Origin: Streptococcus suis
GTDB taxonomy: Bacteria > Bacillota > Bacilli > Lactobacillales > Streptococcaceae
Direction: 5' to 3'
DNA: 64,000 bases
NCBI GenBank assembly: GCA_029593465.1
Contig: JAKTNK010000010.1
Span: 1-64,000, forward strand
In this document: in pieces, positions 17,104 to 25,283 of the stretch
Position numbering within the stretch: position 1 is the stretch's first letter
Layout of the letters: every line of letters begins with the position of its first letter
Translations under genes and position numbers: made by a program
The notes under the pieces: generated by a model
The model's database searches: none
Seen by the model: the letters and a program-made list of their open reading frames with translations, nothing else
Told to the model about the DNA's origin: nothing

Positions 17104-17397
17104 ATGTTAAAAATGAATCTTGCTAACTTGCAACTTTTCGCCCACAAAAAAGGTGGAGGTTCTACATCAAACGGACGTGATTCGCAAGCGAAACGCCTAG
17201 GCGCTAAAGCTGCAGATGGTCAAACTGTTTCAGGTGGATCTATCCTTTACCGTCAACGCGGAACACACATCTACCCAGGTGTTAACGTGGGTCGTGGTGG
17301 AGATGACACCCTTTTTGCTAAGGTTGAAGGTGTTGTGCGTTTCGAGCGTAAAGGACGCGATAAAAAACAAGTATCTGTTTACCCAGTTGCTAAATAA
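17104..17397 (+). CDS. rpmA: 50S ribosomal protein L27 (Prp-cleaved precursor)
   Basis: The 97-residue protein starts [20 protein letters not shown]. The MNLANLQLF extension followed by AHKKGGGS is the Prp cleavage site; cleavage exposes the mature N-terminus that reaches the peptidyl-transferase centre. GAGAGGAC precedes the start. It is the last gene of the operon and is followed by a terminator. Confidence 0.98.
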
Positions 17398-17403
17398 GCA
17401 CAT

Positions 17404-17437
17404 ACGAAAAAATCGGGCTAAGGCTCGATTTTTTTGT
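17404..17437 (+). terminator. Terminator of the rplU-prp-rpmA operon
   Basis: AAAAATCGGGC pairs with the GCTCGATTTTT side across a short loop and is followed by a T-run. Beyond it lies insertion-sequence debris. Confidence 0.85.
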
Positions 17438-17516
17438 GCCTCTACCTCTAATCTTTTAATTCCGCACGTTGTCAAGTTAAGAGCAACACGTTCATTGATA
17501 ACTAGAGTTCCAGAGG

Positions 17517-18220
17517 TTAAGCTGTTTGGGCTAGCCCAAACAGAAATTTTGAGGATTGATACTGAAGAAGTCGTCTTGGGCGCTCATTGATGGCAGTGAT
17601 ATCATTGTCCAATTCTTCAGAGGTTAGTGAGTGAAGCGAGACGTCTTTAGGGGCATATTCTCTGAGAAGGCCATTGAAGTTCTCGTTTGAACCTCTCTTA
17701 TGTGAAGAATATGGATGTGCAAAGTAAACATCAACAGTCTCCAAGCCTGAGAGTAAACTAAATTCAGAACTATTATCTGCTGTGATGGATACAATAGGAT
17801 ACAGACTGGTGAGATGTCTTATAGCACTATTAATGGTGTGAGACTGTTTGTCTTCTAGCTTAACGCCCACTGCATAGCGTGTCTGGCGCTCTACCAAAGT
17901 CAAAATAACAGCTTCACTTTTAGTTTTCTTGCCAAGAACCATCTTCGGCAGATGTTAGCTTTCAAGGCATCTCCTAATTGTTCAATGAACCTAGTGGAGC
18001 AGGCATTCAACTTGAGACAAGAACACTTGTGACGCTTGGTTTCATAGGTACGTTGTCTACTATCAGCGAAATAGGTTCGTTTCCCATTCTTGTCCTGTAC
18101 CTGATTTACTGAACCACGTCTGATTTCTCGACAGATTGTAGAAAGGTGACGCCCCAAGAGCCGAGCAGTCTCAACTGGTTTCTTTCCCACGTTAAGATAA
18201 GCAGTGATTTCACCACGTTA
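17517..18220 (-). pseudogene. Decayed IS30-family transposase
   Basis: Two minus-strand frames give parts of one IS30 transposase. The 5' part (about 17940-18220) has the helix-turn-helix ARLLGRHLSTICREIRRG. The 3' part (17517-17942) has DDE-core pieces: ADNSSEFSLL (second Asp, usually DNGxEF), then RGSNENFNGLLREYAPKD around the catalytic Glu. The frames are joined by a frameshift or deletion near 17940, and the stretch carrying the first catalytic Asp is missing. The true start is also lost. It resembles IS1239-type elements known in pyogenic streptococci, but I could not align it. Confidence 0.85.
17522..17543. repeat. Perfect 22-bp palindrome at the transposase 3' end
   Basis: The sequence CTGTTTGGGCT followed directly by its reverse complement AGCCCAAACAG forms an uninterrupted palindrome. 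It overlaps the last codons of the IS30 transposase (FGLAQT). It is too long to be chance and may be a fold-back scar of IS end recombination. Confidence 0.7.
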
Positions 18221-18258
18221 GATGGAAATAGGTCGATTTTCTGGTAGAATGAGTGTTG

Positions 18259-18324
18259 GACATGTTCATCTGCTTTCTATACTGAGTTTGGGAATTCTAG
18301 TATATCAGACGAACATGTCTTTTT
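18259..18324 (+). terminator. Long imperfect hairpin followed by a T-run
   Basis: GACATGTTCATCTG (18259-18272) pairs with CAGACGAACATGTC (18306-18319), 13 of 14 positions, with an inner TATACT/AGTATA stem, and is followed by five T residues. It may be a terminator or the end of a small repeat element near the IS30 remnant. Confidence 0.45.
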
Positions 18325-18798
18325 GTTGCACTTCATTTTACAACGCGGGTTTTGTTTTAATAATGATATTCAAAGCTATAATATTACCTATTCCAATATT
18401 ATTTGTCTATTTTTTGAAATTTTTAGCTGTCCTAACGTTTCTCATTTTTATGGTTGCTTTTCCACTTTCTGCGATTTTATCATTTATTACTGCCTTTCAA
18501 AATGTTATCTTTAACGTCGTTAAAATGATGTTTATTACAGCTGTTATGCCATTTTTTTGGAGCATTATTATTGATTATCATTTCACTTATTAACAAAATG
18601 ATAACGAATGTGGTTATTAGTAAAGTTGATAGTGTTTTAAACGGAAATATCATCTTTGAGAGTTTTTTTCTGATTATTGTATTAACGGTATTTGTAGTGG
18701 TTTCTGGTGGTGTTTACTATGTATTTTGGAAATATAAAGAAAGTTTGATTACTGAATCGGTTACACTAAGACTAAGAAATGGAGAAGCTTATGTCTAG
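18315..18798 (+). pseudogene. Multi-pass membrane protein, frameshifted in a T7 tract
   Basis: Two frames overlap. The first (from about 18315) encodes membrane segments such as FVLIMIFKAIILPIPILFVY and FLIFMVAFPLSAILSFITAF, and ends at 18593. The second (to 18798) encodes more segments (FFLIIVLTVFVVVSGGVYYV). Removing one T from the run of seven T at 18552-18558 joins them into one protein of about 160 residues with four or five membrane helices. No family is recognised. The tract could be a simple mutation or a phase-variable site. The end overlaps the start of the IS3-family remnant. Confidence 0.5.
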
Positions 18799-19527
18799 AA
18801 AATCACGTCGTCACTTCACGGATGATTTCAAACAACAAATCGTTGATTTACATGATGCAGAGGAAAAAACGTAGCGAGATTATCAGAGAATAGGAATTAA
18901 CCCCTTCAACCTTCGATAAGTGGGTGAAACAATCCAAAACAACTGGCTCATTTAAAACGCTGGATAAGCTGACGGCTGAACAAGGTGAACTGATTGCCCT
19001 CAGAAAACGCAATAAGTGGCTTTAGATGGAGAATGATATCCTAAAGTAAGCAGCAATGATTATGGTACGACAAAACAGGTAATTACTGCTAACAAAGATA
19101 AGTACAGTGTCTCTGCTAGGTGTCGTTTTCTGGGAATTCCACGATCCAGCTATTATTATAAATCCGTTGAACCTGGATCAGAAATGGAACTGGAAGAAAA
19201 GATTAAAAGTATTTTCATAGAAAGTAAGTCTAGGTACAGAGCAAGAAATCTGATAGAGGGAAAGAATTTGATAATGCCTTAATTGGGTATGTGCCTACAG
19301 CCTTTGATATCAAACGAACACTCAGTCAAGCAGGTTGTCCTTATGACAATGCCGTGGCTGAAAGCACCTACCAGGCTTTCAAGATTGAGTTTGTTTATCA
19401 AGAACCATTGTCAACACTGGAAGAACTTGCCATCAAGACAAGAGACTACACTCATTGGTGGAACGATCACCGTATTCATAGTAGTCTCAATTACCAAACA
19501 CCTATGACCCTTAGAATCATCGCCTAA
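18791..19527 (+). pseudogene. Decayed IS3-family insertion element (orfA-orfB)
   Basis: The orfA part begins MSRKSRRHFTDDFKQQIVDL and continues LTPSTFDKWVKQSKTTGSFK in shifted frames with several stop codons. The orfB part has VSARCRFLGIPRSSYYYKS, then a deletion that removes much of the DDE core, then SQAGCPYDNAVAESTYQAFK and YTHWWNDHRIHSSLNYQTP, the typical C-terminus with the catalytic Glu. Multiple stops, frameshifts and the deletion make it inactive. The orfA overlaps the end of the membrane-protein pseudogene. Confidence 0.88.
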
Positions 19528-19699
19528 TCAAATACACTTTATAACAAGTGTATAGAAAACTGTTGCCTTTTTAAAACGTCTCCCATATTAAGTTCTACCT
19601 TATTTTCTTGTCTCAGACTAACTTCTAGATTTGTGTTGAAACTACAACTTTCAAGAATTAACTTATTAATCTGAATTATCAAAAAATCTCAAAAAAGTG

Positions 19700-19728
19700 T
19701 TGACAATATAGTGTTTCCATATTATACT
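19700..19728 (+). promoter_or_regulatory. Promoter of the first leader/binding-protein unit
   Basis: TTGACA (19700-19705) and TATACT (19723-19728) are 17 bp apart, 31 nt upstream of the leader peptide start. Confidence 0.85.
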
Positions 19729-19758
19729 GTTAACAATCATAAACGAAGGAGAATAGGA

Positions 19759-19824
19759 ATGCTTTTAAATCGGTTAAACGTTACTAATCAAGTTTCATTC
19801 TTTTACTTTAGTTTCTTTAGATAA
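19759..19824 (+). CDS. Phe-rich leader peptide (copy 1)
   Basis: A 21-codon frame starts at ATG 19759, with GAAGGAGAATAGG upstream. It reads MLLNRLNVTNQVSFFYFSFF followed by Arg and stop, so six of its last eight residues are Phe or Tyr. Such a run of regulatory codons directly before alternative hairpins is the hallmark of ribosome-mediated attenuation. A near-identical C-terminal block (YFSFFR) occurs in the second leader at 21279. I infer that stalling at Phe/Tyr codons decides transcription of the downstream binding-protein gene. Confidence 0.75.
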   Translation: MLLNRLNVTNQVSFFYFSFFR

Positions 19825-19880
19825 CCGTTTGTAGCTCTTAGGTACAAACGGTGCGCAAGTTTGTATCTATGAAGCTAAAG
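19806..19880 (+). promoter_or_regulatory. Attenuator stem-loops of copy 1
   Basis: The Phe-codon region 19806-19823 (CTTTAGTTTC and TAGATA) pairs with TATCTA and GCTAAAG at 19864-19880. Inside it a perfect hairpin, ACCGTTTGTA/TACAAACGGT (19824-19833 with 19843-19852), starts at the leader stop codon. A ribosome stalled on the Phe codons would break the outer stem and free the distal strand for other pairing. Confidence 0.7.
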
Positions 19881-19967
19881 CATTTTCCTGTTGACTTGGC
19901 TGATTAGATTATCATCTAACTGGTCAGGTTTCATAACTCAGATATAGGCTTTTTGCAAAGCCAGTGT

Positions 19968-19998
19968 AGCCAGTTAGACATCATCTAGCTGGCTTTTG
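19968..19998 (+). terminator. Attenuator terminator of copy 1
   Basis: AGCCAGTTAGA (19968-19978) pairs with TCTAGCTGGCT (19984-19994), with one G-T pair, and is followed by TTTTG. The strand also resembles ATCTAACTGG at 19914-19923, so the two could compete. It lies between leader and structural gene. Confidence 0.7.
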
Positions 19999-20077
19999 TT
20001 TATGGTTAACGAAGATTTTCTAGGCAAGAATAATCTTTATCATTGTAATTGTCATTATGAAAGAGGAGGATATGACA

Positions 20078-21040
20078 TTGAAAAAATCACTAAAAACACT
20101 TGTAACGCTTGGCGCAGCAGCACTTTTATTGACAGCTTGTTCGCAAACGGGCACTAAAGAAAGTTCTAAGGACCTTCCTAAGGTTGGTATTTTGCAATAT
20201 GTTGAGCATGAGTCGCTCACAGCAGCGCGTAAAGGTTTTGAAAAAGGCTTAGCTGCTGAGGGGTACGAGGATGGCAAAGATATTACCATCGCTTACGAAA
20301 ACGCTCAAGGGGATCAATCCAATCTCCAATCTATTTCTGAGAAATTGATTAAGGGCAATGATGTCGTGCTTGGCATTGCGACTCCTGCAGCGCAAGCCTT
20401 GGTAGCAGCAACGTCAGATATACCTATTTTATTCACCGCGGTAACCGATCCTGTTTCTGCAAAGTTGGTTAAAAGCATGAAAGAGCCAGGAGGTATGGCA
20501 ACGGGAACAAGTGATATGTCACCGATCGACAAACAAGTTGACTTGGTTCAAAAAGTTTTGCCAAAGGCTAAGACAGTTGGTATCATGTACACGACCAGTG
20601 AGCGTAATTCAGAAGTACAGGTCGAAGAAGCGCAAGCCTTGTTTAAAAAAGCAGGGATTAAGGTAGTGACAAAGGGCATCTCGTCAACCAATGATGTTCA
20701 AGATACTGCTAAAGCCTTGATGAAAGATGTGGATGTGGTGTTTGTTCCGACGGATAATACAATTGCAAGTGCCATCACCCTTTTAAGTGACTTATCTAAA
20801 GAGACTAAAGTGCCAGTGGTAGGCGGTTCTGCTGACATGGTTGCTGGTGGTGTTCTCTTTTCTTACGGCCCAGACTACGAAAAGCTTGGTGAGCAAACGG
20901 CTAAATTGGCAGTTGAAGTCTTGAAAGGTAAGAAGGCTTCATCAATTGCTGCGGAATATCCAGAGACCTTGGACGTCGTGGTGAATAAGGATATGGCAAA
21001 AGCCCTAGATATTGATGTGTCAAGTATTGAAGAAAACTAG
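20078..21040 (+). CDS. ABC transporter substrate-binding lipoprotein, TrpX-like (copy 1)
   Basis: TTG 20078 is chosen because AGGAGG (20064-20069) is 8 nt away; ATG 20072 is only 2 nt away. This start gives MKKSLKTLVTLGAAALLLTA and 320 residues, exactly the length of the paralogue at 21567. The lipobox is LTAC, so it is a lipoprotein anchored outside the membrane. The body matches the PF04392 family (VGILQYVEHESLTAARKGFE, NAQGDQSNLQSISEKL, GIMYTTSERNSEVQV), which includes proteins proposed to bind tryptophan or other aromatic compounds. The Phe/Tyr-rich leader upstream suggests an aromatic amino acid. It has its own promoter and attenuator, and no permease gene directly follows it. Confidence 0.88.
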   Translation: MKKSLKTLVTLGAAALLLTACSQTGTKESSKDLPKVGILQYVEHESLTAARKGFEKGLAAEGYEDGKDITIAYENAQGDQSNLQSISEKLIKGNDVVLGIATPAAQALVAATSDIPILFTAVTDPVSAKLVKSMKEPGGMATGTSDMSPIDKQVDLVQKVLPKAKTVGIMYTTSERNSEVQVEEAQALFKKAGIKVVTKGISSTNDVQDTAKALMKDVDVVFVPTDNTIASAITLLSDLSKETKVPVVGGSADMVAGGVLFSYGPDYEKLGEQTAKLAVEVLKGKKASSIAAEYPETLDVVVNKDMAKALDIDVSSIEEN

Positions 21041-21218
21041 TTAGAAATAAAGCGATTTTCTGTACAGAGGCATCTTTTGTAATGGCAATGAACCGTTATG
21101 AGCAGTGTATGGAAGTGAACCACTATTTCGTAAAGCCTTCAAACGGTCGAAACTTTATAGAAGCAGTGAGGGGATATAGAGATAATTAATAATCTTTTAA
21201 AAAATCCAACAAAATGTA

Positions 21219-21247
21219 TTGACAAAAGATTTGGTTTACTGTAAAAT
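21219..21247 (+). promoter_or_regulatory. Promoter of the second leader/binding-protein unit
   Basis: TTGACA (21219-21224) and TAAAAT (21242-21247) are 17 bp apart, upstream of the second leader peptide. Confidence 0.8.
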
Positions 21248-21278
21248 CATAACCATCATATAACAAGGAGAACGACGA

Positions 21279-21347
21279 ATGCTAAGACAAACGTCTGCCA
21301 TTATGGCTCAAGCAAACTCATATTATTACTTTAGTTTCTTTAGATAG
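21279..21347 (+). CDS. Tyr/Phe-rich leader peptide (copy 2)
   Basis: A 22-codon frame starts at ATG 21279 with AAGGAG about 8 nt upstream. It reads MLRQTSAIMAQANSYYYFSF, then Phe, Arg and stop, so three Tyr and three Phe codons come just before the stop. The 3' half is nearly the same DNA as in copy 1, while the 5' half differs, so the regulatory codons are what is kept. Predicted role: a sensor of charged tRNA-Tyr/Phe for the transporter operon. Confidence 0.78.
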   Translation: MLRQTSAIMAQANSYYYFSFFR

Positions 21348-21401
21348 ACGTTTGTACCTTATGGATACAAACGTTACCAGTTTGTATCTATGAGGCTAAA
21401 G
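21329..21401 (+). promoter_or_regulatory. Attenuator stem-loops of copy 2
   Basis: CTTTAGTTTC/TAGATA (21329-21346) pairs with TATCTA and GGCTAAAG (21385-21401). The inner hairpin, ACGTTTGTA/TACAAACGT (21348-21356 with 21366-21374), is perfect although its sequence differs from copy 1 at matching positions. This compensatory change supports a real RNA structure. Confidence 0.72.
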
Positions 21402-21419
21402 CATTTTTCGATTGTAACT

Positions 21420-21456
21420 TAGCCGATTAGATAGTATCATCTAACCGGCTATTTTT
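21420..21456 (+). terminator. Attenuator terminator 1 of copy 2
   Basis: TAGCCGATTAGAT (21420-21432) pairs with ATCTAACCGGCTA (21439-21451) with one mismatch, followed by TTTTT. Confidence 0.75.
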
Positions 21457-21478
21457 AGGATTATCGCATGCGCCTAAA

Positions 21479-21510
21479 AACTGGTTAGATCGTTTCTAAT
21501 CGGTTTTTTT
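21479..21510 (+). terminator. Attenuator terminator 2 of copy 2
   Basis: AACTGGTTAGA (21479-21489) pairs with TCTAATCGGTT (21495-21505), followed by a T-run. It lies 57 nt before the binding-protein gene, so two terminators stand in series. Confidence 0.72.
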
Positions 21511-21566
21511 GTATATGATAAGTTGGCGGTCATTTTTGATCAATAGATGAATAAAGGAGTTTTAGG

Positions 21567-22529
21567 ATGAAAAAACGGTTTAAAGTTATGTTTGGTTTGG
21601 CAGCGGCAACTTTGTTATTAGCAGCCTGCTCGCAGTCTTCGGAAAAAGCTGCAAAGGATGCTAAGCACATCGGTATTCTTCAATATGTCGAGTTTGAAAC
21701 CTTGGATGTTGCCCGTAAAGGTTTTGTGGATGAATTAGCTAAGGAAGGTTACAAAGAGGGTGATAATATCATCATTGATTACCAAAATGCTCAAGGGGAT
21801 CAATCCAACCTGCAAACCATCTCTGAAAAGTTAGTGAAGGACAATGACCTCGTACTGGGGATTGCCACGCCAGCAGCTCAGGCCCTTTCAGCGGCTTCCA
21901 AAGAGGTTCCTGTAACCTTTACAGCGGTGACCGATCCTTTGTCAGCAAAATTGGTTAAGAGCTTGAAAAAGCCTGGCGGTAATGTCACTGGAACGACTGA
22001 TTTGGCACCGACAAAGAAACGGATTGAATTGTTGAAGAAGGTAATGCCAAACTTGAAAAAAGTAGGCATCATGTACACGACAAATGAACGCAATTCAGAA
22101 GTGCAAGTTAAAGAAGCTCAAAAAGAATTTAAAAAAGAGGGTATCGAAGTTATCACAAAAGGCATCTCATCAACCAACGATGTTCAAGATACCACGCGTG
22201 CTTTGATGTCCCAAACGCAGGTTCTCTACATGCCAACGGATAACTTGATTGATAGCTCAATCACTCTTGTGACAGACTTGTCTAAAGAAATGAAAATTCC
22301 AGTTTACGCAGCAAATGCTGATTTGGTGGATAAAGGTGCTCTTTTCTCATACGGTCCAGATTTTGAGGAATTAGGGCGTCAAACGGCTCGCCAAGCTGTT
22401 CGTATCTTAAAAGGTGATAAGGCATCAGAGGTGCCAGTGGAATCACCTGAAAATCTTACTGTTAAGGTGAATGATAAGATGGCAAAATTACTCGGTATTG
22501 ATATGAGTCCTATTGAAGATAAAAATTAA
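21567..22529 (+). CDS. ABC transporter substrate-binding lipoprotein, TrpX-like (copy 2)
   Basis: The 320-residue lipoprotein has signal and lipobox FGLAAATLLLAAC and AAGGAG before the ATG. It is a clear paralogue of the protein at 20078; shared blocks include NAQGDQSNLQ, NDLVLGIATPAAQAL, VGIMYTTNERNSEVQV and KGISSTNDVQDT. This copy begins the operon with permease and ATPase (22 nt to the next start), so it is the resident binding protein. The first copy probably shares the same membrane complex. Two binding proteins with separate leaders would allow two related aromatic substrates or expression levels. Confidence 0.9.
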   Translation: MKKRFKVMFGLAAATLLLAACSQSSEKAAKDAKHIGILQYVEFETLDVARKGFVDELAKEGYKEGDNIIIDYQNAQGDQSNLQTISEKLVKDNDLVLGIATPAAQALSAASKEVPVTFTAVTDPLSAKLVKSLKKPGGNVTGTTDLAPTKKRIELLKKVMPNLKKVGIMYTTNERNSEVQVKEAQKEFKKEGIEVITKGISSTNDVQDTTRALMSQTQVLYMPTDNLIDSSITLVTDLSKEMKIPVYAANADLVDKGALFSYGPDFEELGRQTARQAVRILKGDKASEVPVESPENLTVKVNDKMAKLLGIDMSPIEDKN

Positions 22530-22550
22530 AATTAGAAAAAGGAACATAAG

Positions 22551-23447
22551 ATGATAGATATAGTATTATCAAGTATTTCTCAAGGTTTGCTTTGGTCCAT
22601 CATGGCTATCGGGGTGTTTATTACCTTTCGTATCTTGGATATCGCCGATTTGTCTGCAGAGGGCTCTTTTCCCATGGGAGCAGCTGTTGCATCGGTTGCC
22701 ATTCTAAATGGTTGGAATCCTATTTTGGCAACCTTAGCTGGCTTAGCTGGCGGGATGTTGGTTGGCTTAGTGGCAGGATTTCTGCATACTAAGATGAAAA
22801 TTCCTCCTTTGTTGACAGGGATTATTACCTTGACCGGCTTGTACTCAACCAATCTCCTCATCATGGGACGCTCTAATGTTTCCCTCTCTATGCAGCCGAC
22901 CTTGGTTACCATGTTTCAGGACATGGGGCTTGGGAAGACAACGGCTGTGATTATTATCGGTATGATTTTTATTACCTTAGTTATCTTATCGCTGATGCTC
23001 TTTTTAAACACCCAACTGGGCTTATCGCTTCGAGCAACAGGAGATAATATCTATATGGGGCAGGCCAATGGTATCAACGTCAACCAGATGAAGGTTTTAG
23101 GTTATATGATTGGTAATGGTCTCATTGCTTTGGCAGGTGCCCTTTTGGCTCAGAATAATGGCTATGCGGACTTGAATATGGGGGTTGGTACCATTATCAT
23201 TGGTCTTGCCTCAGTCATTTTAGCAGAAGTTATCATCAAGCATCTGTCATTGGGGAAACGTCTGGTTTCCATTATCATGGGTTCTGTCATTTACCGTTTG
23301 ATTATTGTGATTATTTTGACAGCCAATGTGGATGCCCAAATGATCAAATTGGTTTCCGCTATTTTGTTGGCACTTATCTTGTATATTCCAGAGATTCGGG
23401 CGAAATTGGGTGTCAAATCATCTAAATCACTAACGGAGGACAAATAA
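22551..23447 (+). CDS. ABC transporter permease (TrpY-like)
   Basis: The 298-residue protein has about eight hydrophobic segments. It starts MIDIVLSSISQGLLWSIMAI and has the conserved block RILDIADLSAEGSFPMGAAV and later GLSLRATGDNIYMGQANGIN, typical of the permease partner of PF04392 binding proteins (distantly related to branched-chain amino acid permeases). It lies between the binding protein and the ATPase, with one base between its stop and the ATPase start. Predicted function: the membrane channel for an aromatic amino acid importer. Confidence 0.88.
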   Translation: MIDIVLSSISQGLLWSIMAIGVFITFRILDIADLSAEGSFPMGAAVASVAILNGWNPILATLAGLAGGMLVGLVAGFLHTKMKIPPLLTGIITLTGLYSTNLLIMGRSNVSLSMQPTLVTMFQDMGLGKTTAVIIIGMIFITLVILSLMLFLNTQLGLSLRATGDNIYMGQANGINVNQMKVLGYMIGNGLIALAGALLAQNNGYADLNMGVGTIIIGLASVILAEVIIKHLSLGKRLVSIIMGSVIYRLIIVIILTANVDAQMIKLVSAILLALILYIPEIRAKLGVKSSKSLTEDK

Positions 23448-23448
23448 G

Positions 23449-24252
23449 ATGGCATTACTTAGCTTGCAAAATGTTCATAAAATTTTTGAAAAAGGCACTA
23501 TCAATGAAAATCATGTTCTTCGTGGCTTGAATTTAGACGTTGAAGAAGGGGATTTTATCTCGATTATTGGTGGGAATGGTGCCGGTAAGTCAACCTTATT
23601 GAATACCATAGCAGGGGTTGTGCAAATGGATGAAGGGGATATTCTCTTGAATGGTAAATCCATCAAAAAAGAGTCTGTCGAAGCACGCTCTAAGCACATT
23701 AGCCGTGTTTTCCAAGACCCTCGCATGGGAACAGCAACCAACTTGACCATCGAAGAAAACCTAGCCATTGCCTACCTCCGTGGTAAAAAACGCAGTATTT
23801 TCAAAAAGGCAGTTACGGATAAAGAACGTGAAATCTTTAAAGAATCCCTCAAAGAACTTGGTCTTGGTCTTGAGAATCGTTTGAAAACCGATGCAGGATT
23901 TTTGTCAGGTGGTCAGCGCCAAGCTTTGACCCTAGCGATGGCAACCTTGATTCGACCAGATATTTTACTCTTGGATGAGCATATCGCGGCCCTCGACCCT
24001 AAAACCAGTGATATGGTGATGGCTTTGACGAAAAAAGTAGTGGAAGAACAAGGGCTTACGACTTTGATGATTACGCATAATATGGAACATGCTATTGAAT
24101 ATGGTAATCGATTAGTGATGTTATACCAAGGTAAGATTGTGGTTGATGTCAAGGGTGAAGAGAAGAAAAACTTGACGGTGGCTCAGCTTATGGATCTCTT
24201 CCATAAAAATTCAGGACAACAGCTCAATGACGATGCTCTTGTTTTGGGATAA
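23449..24252 (+). CDS. ABC transporter ATP-binding protein (TrpZ-like)
   Basis: The 267-residue ATPase has Walker A GGNGAGKST, signature LSGGQRQA and Walker B LLLDEHIAALDP. The His right after the catalytic Glu is usual in this subfamily. It energises the importer formed with the upstream permease and the two lipoproteins. It is the last gene of the operon, before a shared terminator. Confidence 0.9.
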   Translation: MALLSLQNVHKIFEKGTINENHVLRGLNLDVEEGDFISIIGGNGAGKSTLLNTIAGVVQMDEGDILLNGKSIKKESVEARSKHISRVFQDPRMGTATNLTIEENLAIAYLRGKKRSIFKKAVTDKEREIFKESLKELGLGLENRLKTDAGFLSGGQRQALTLAMATLIRPDILLLDEHIAALDPKTSDMVMALTKKVVEEQGLTTLMITHNMEHAIEYGNRLVMLYQGKIVVDVKGEEKKNLTVAQLMDLFHKNSGQQLNDDALVLG

Positions 24253-24267
24253 GGGGTATCAATACAT

Positions 24268-24308
24268 AAAAAGTCAACTTAGCGCCTAAGCTAAGCTGAC
24301 TTTTTTTA
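24268..24308. terminator. Bidirectional terminator
   Basis: AAAAGTCAACTTAG pairs with CTAAGCTGACTTTT and has A-rich and T-rich flanks. It serves the ABC operon and the convergent deacetylase gene, whose stop codon lies in it. Confidence 0.8.
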
Positions 24309-25160
24309 ATCCCCGTTTATTTGACTTAGTAGCTGCTCTGGAGTGGTTGTTGGTAAAATACGGACACGATTGAGAGACAAGAGGCTGTCATCAGCACTGG
24401 CAAGCCCTTCATTGGTGGTTAATCCTAGTTTGTAGCCAGCTTCTTGAGCTAATGCTAGGGTTTCTTGAGTATATCTTCCTGAAGGATAGGCGATGGTCAT
24501 CGTCTCTTGCTTTAGTTGCTCGTTGAGGAAGTGCCGTGATTCCGTTAACTCTATCATCTGCATCTCTCTAGTATTGACACTTAAATCAGGATGATTCACG
24601 GTGTGTGCCTGAAAGGACATGCCATGTTTCATCATTTCAAGCATCTGCTTGACCGTTAGATTGCTTGCATACTGATTTTGGACAAACCCAGTGATGATAT
24701 TGTTAGTGGCTTTAGCTTTGTATTTTTTGAGAATTGGGTAGGCATGTGTGTAGAAGTCAGCGTTGCCATCATCAAAGGTTAGCCAGACCACCTTTTTCTG
24801 CGGCAGTGTATTGGTTGTGAGAGCTTGATAGGCTTCTTCTGGGGTTAAAAAGTAGTAACCATTACCAGCTAGTGCCTTAATCTGCTGCTCAAAAAGCTCA
24901 GGAGCCACAATCAAATTAGCACTGGCACTTTCTTCTGGAGCCATGTCATGAATGGCATGGTACATGAGAATTGGAATGCGAACAGTTTGATCTTGCCCAG
25001 TCCAGCTGGTGCTTTCTTTGGTAAGGGTTTGCGATGGTTGAAGACTTGTTTTTGATGGTGAATCTGTCTTTGCGGCTGGTTTTAAGAACCAGTACAAACC
25101 AGTGATGACTGTCAGGGTCAACATGAAAATCAGTATAAGAGTAGATGCGTGACGTTTCAT
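24306..25160 (-). CDS. Membrane-anchored polysaccharide deacetylase
   Basis: The protein has 284 residues from the ATG at 25160, which has AAGGAG 6 nt upstream on the minus strand; an ATG at 25187 is farther from it. Residues 1-22 form a membrane anchor (STLILIFMLTLTVITGLYWF), then a Ser/Thr-rich linker. The NodB domain has VWLTFDDGNADF (Asp-Asp metal motif) and SFQAHTVNHPDLS (His-x3-His), plus YPSGRYTQETLALA. These enzymes remove acetyl groups from cell-wall or capsule amino sugars outside the cell. The exact polymer is not evident; it has the IcaB/PgaB-type core without extra domains. Confidence 0.88.
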   Translation of the reverse strand: MKRHASTLILIFMLTLTVITGLYWFLKPAAKTDSPSKTSLQPSQTLTKESTSWTGQDQTVRIPILMYHAIHDMAPEESASANLIVAPELFEQQIKALAGNGYYFLTPEEAYQALTTNTLPQKKVVWLTFDDGNADFYTHAYPILKKYKAKATNNIITGFVQNQYASNLTVKQMLEMMKHGMSFQAHTVNHPDLSVNTREMQMIELTESRHFLNEQLKQETMTIAYPSGRYTQETLALAQEAGYKLGLTTNEGLASADDSLLSLNRVRILPTTTPEQLLSQINGD

Positions 25161-25215
25161 AAGAGACTCCTTATTTGTTTGCTTCATTATACCATATATG
25201 AGGGGGTTAGGATGA

Positions 25216-25245
25216 TTGCCAAGCGTAACGATATTTTGCTATACT
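25216..25245 (+). promoter_or_regulatory. Promoter of hom-thrB
   Basis: TTGCCA (25216-25221) and TATACT (25240-25245) are 18 bp apart, with TGC before the -10. Confidence 0.7.
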
Positions 25246-25283
25246 AGGAGTTATAATGAACATAAAAGACGATGAGGTGTAAG

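Noticed and set aside
17216-17590. Plus-strand frame reading across rpmA into IS debris
   Set aside because: It is an alternative frame of rpmA that continues through the terminator.
19528-20077. T-box riboswitch before the aromatic ABC genes
   Set aside because: No T-box core sequence or specifier layout is visible; the leader-peptide and hairpin arrangement explains the region.
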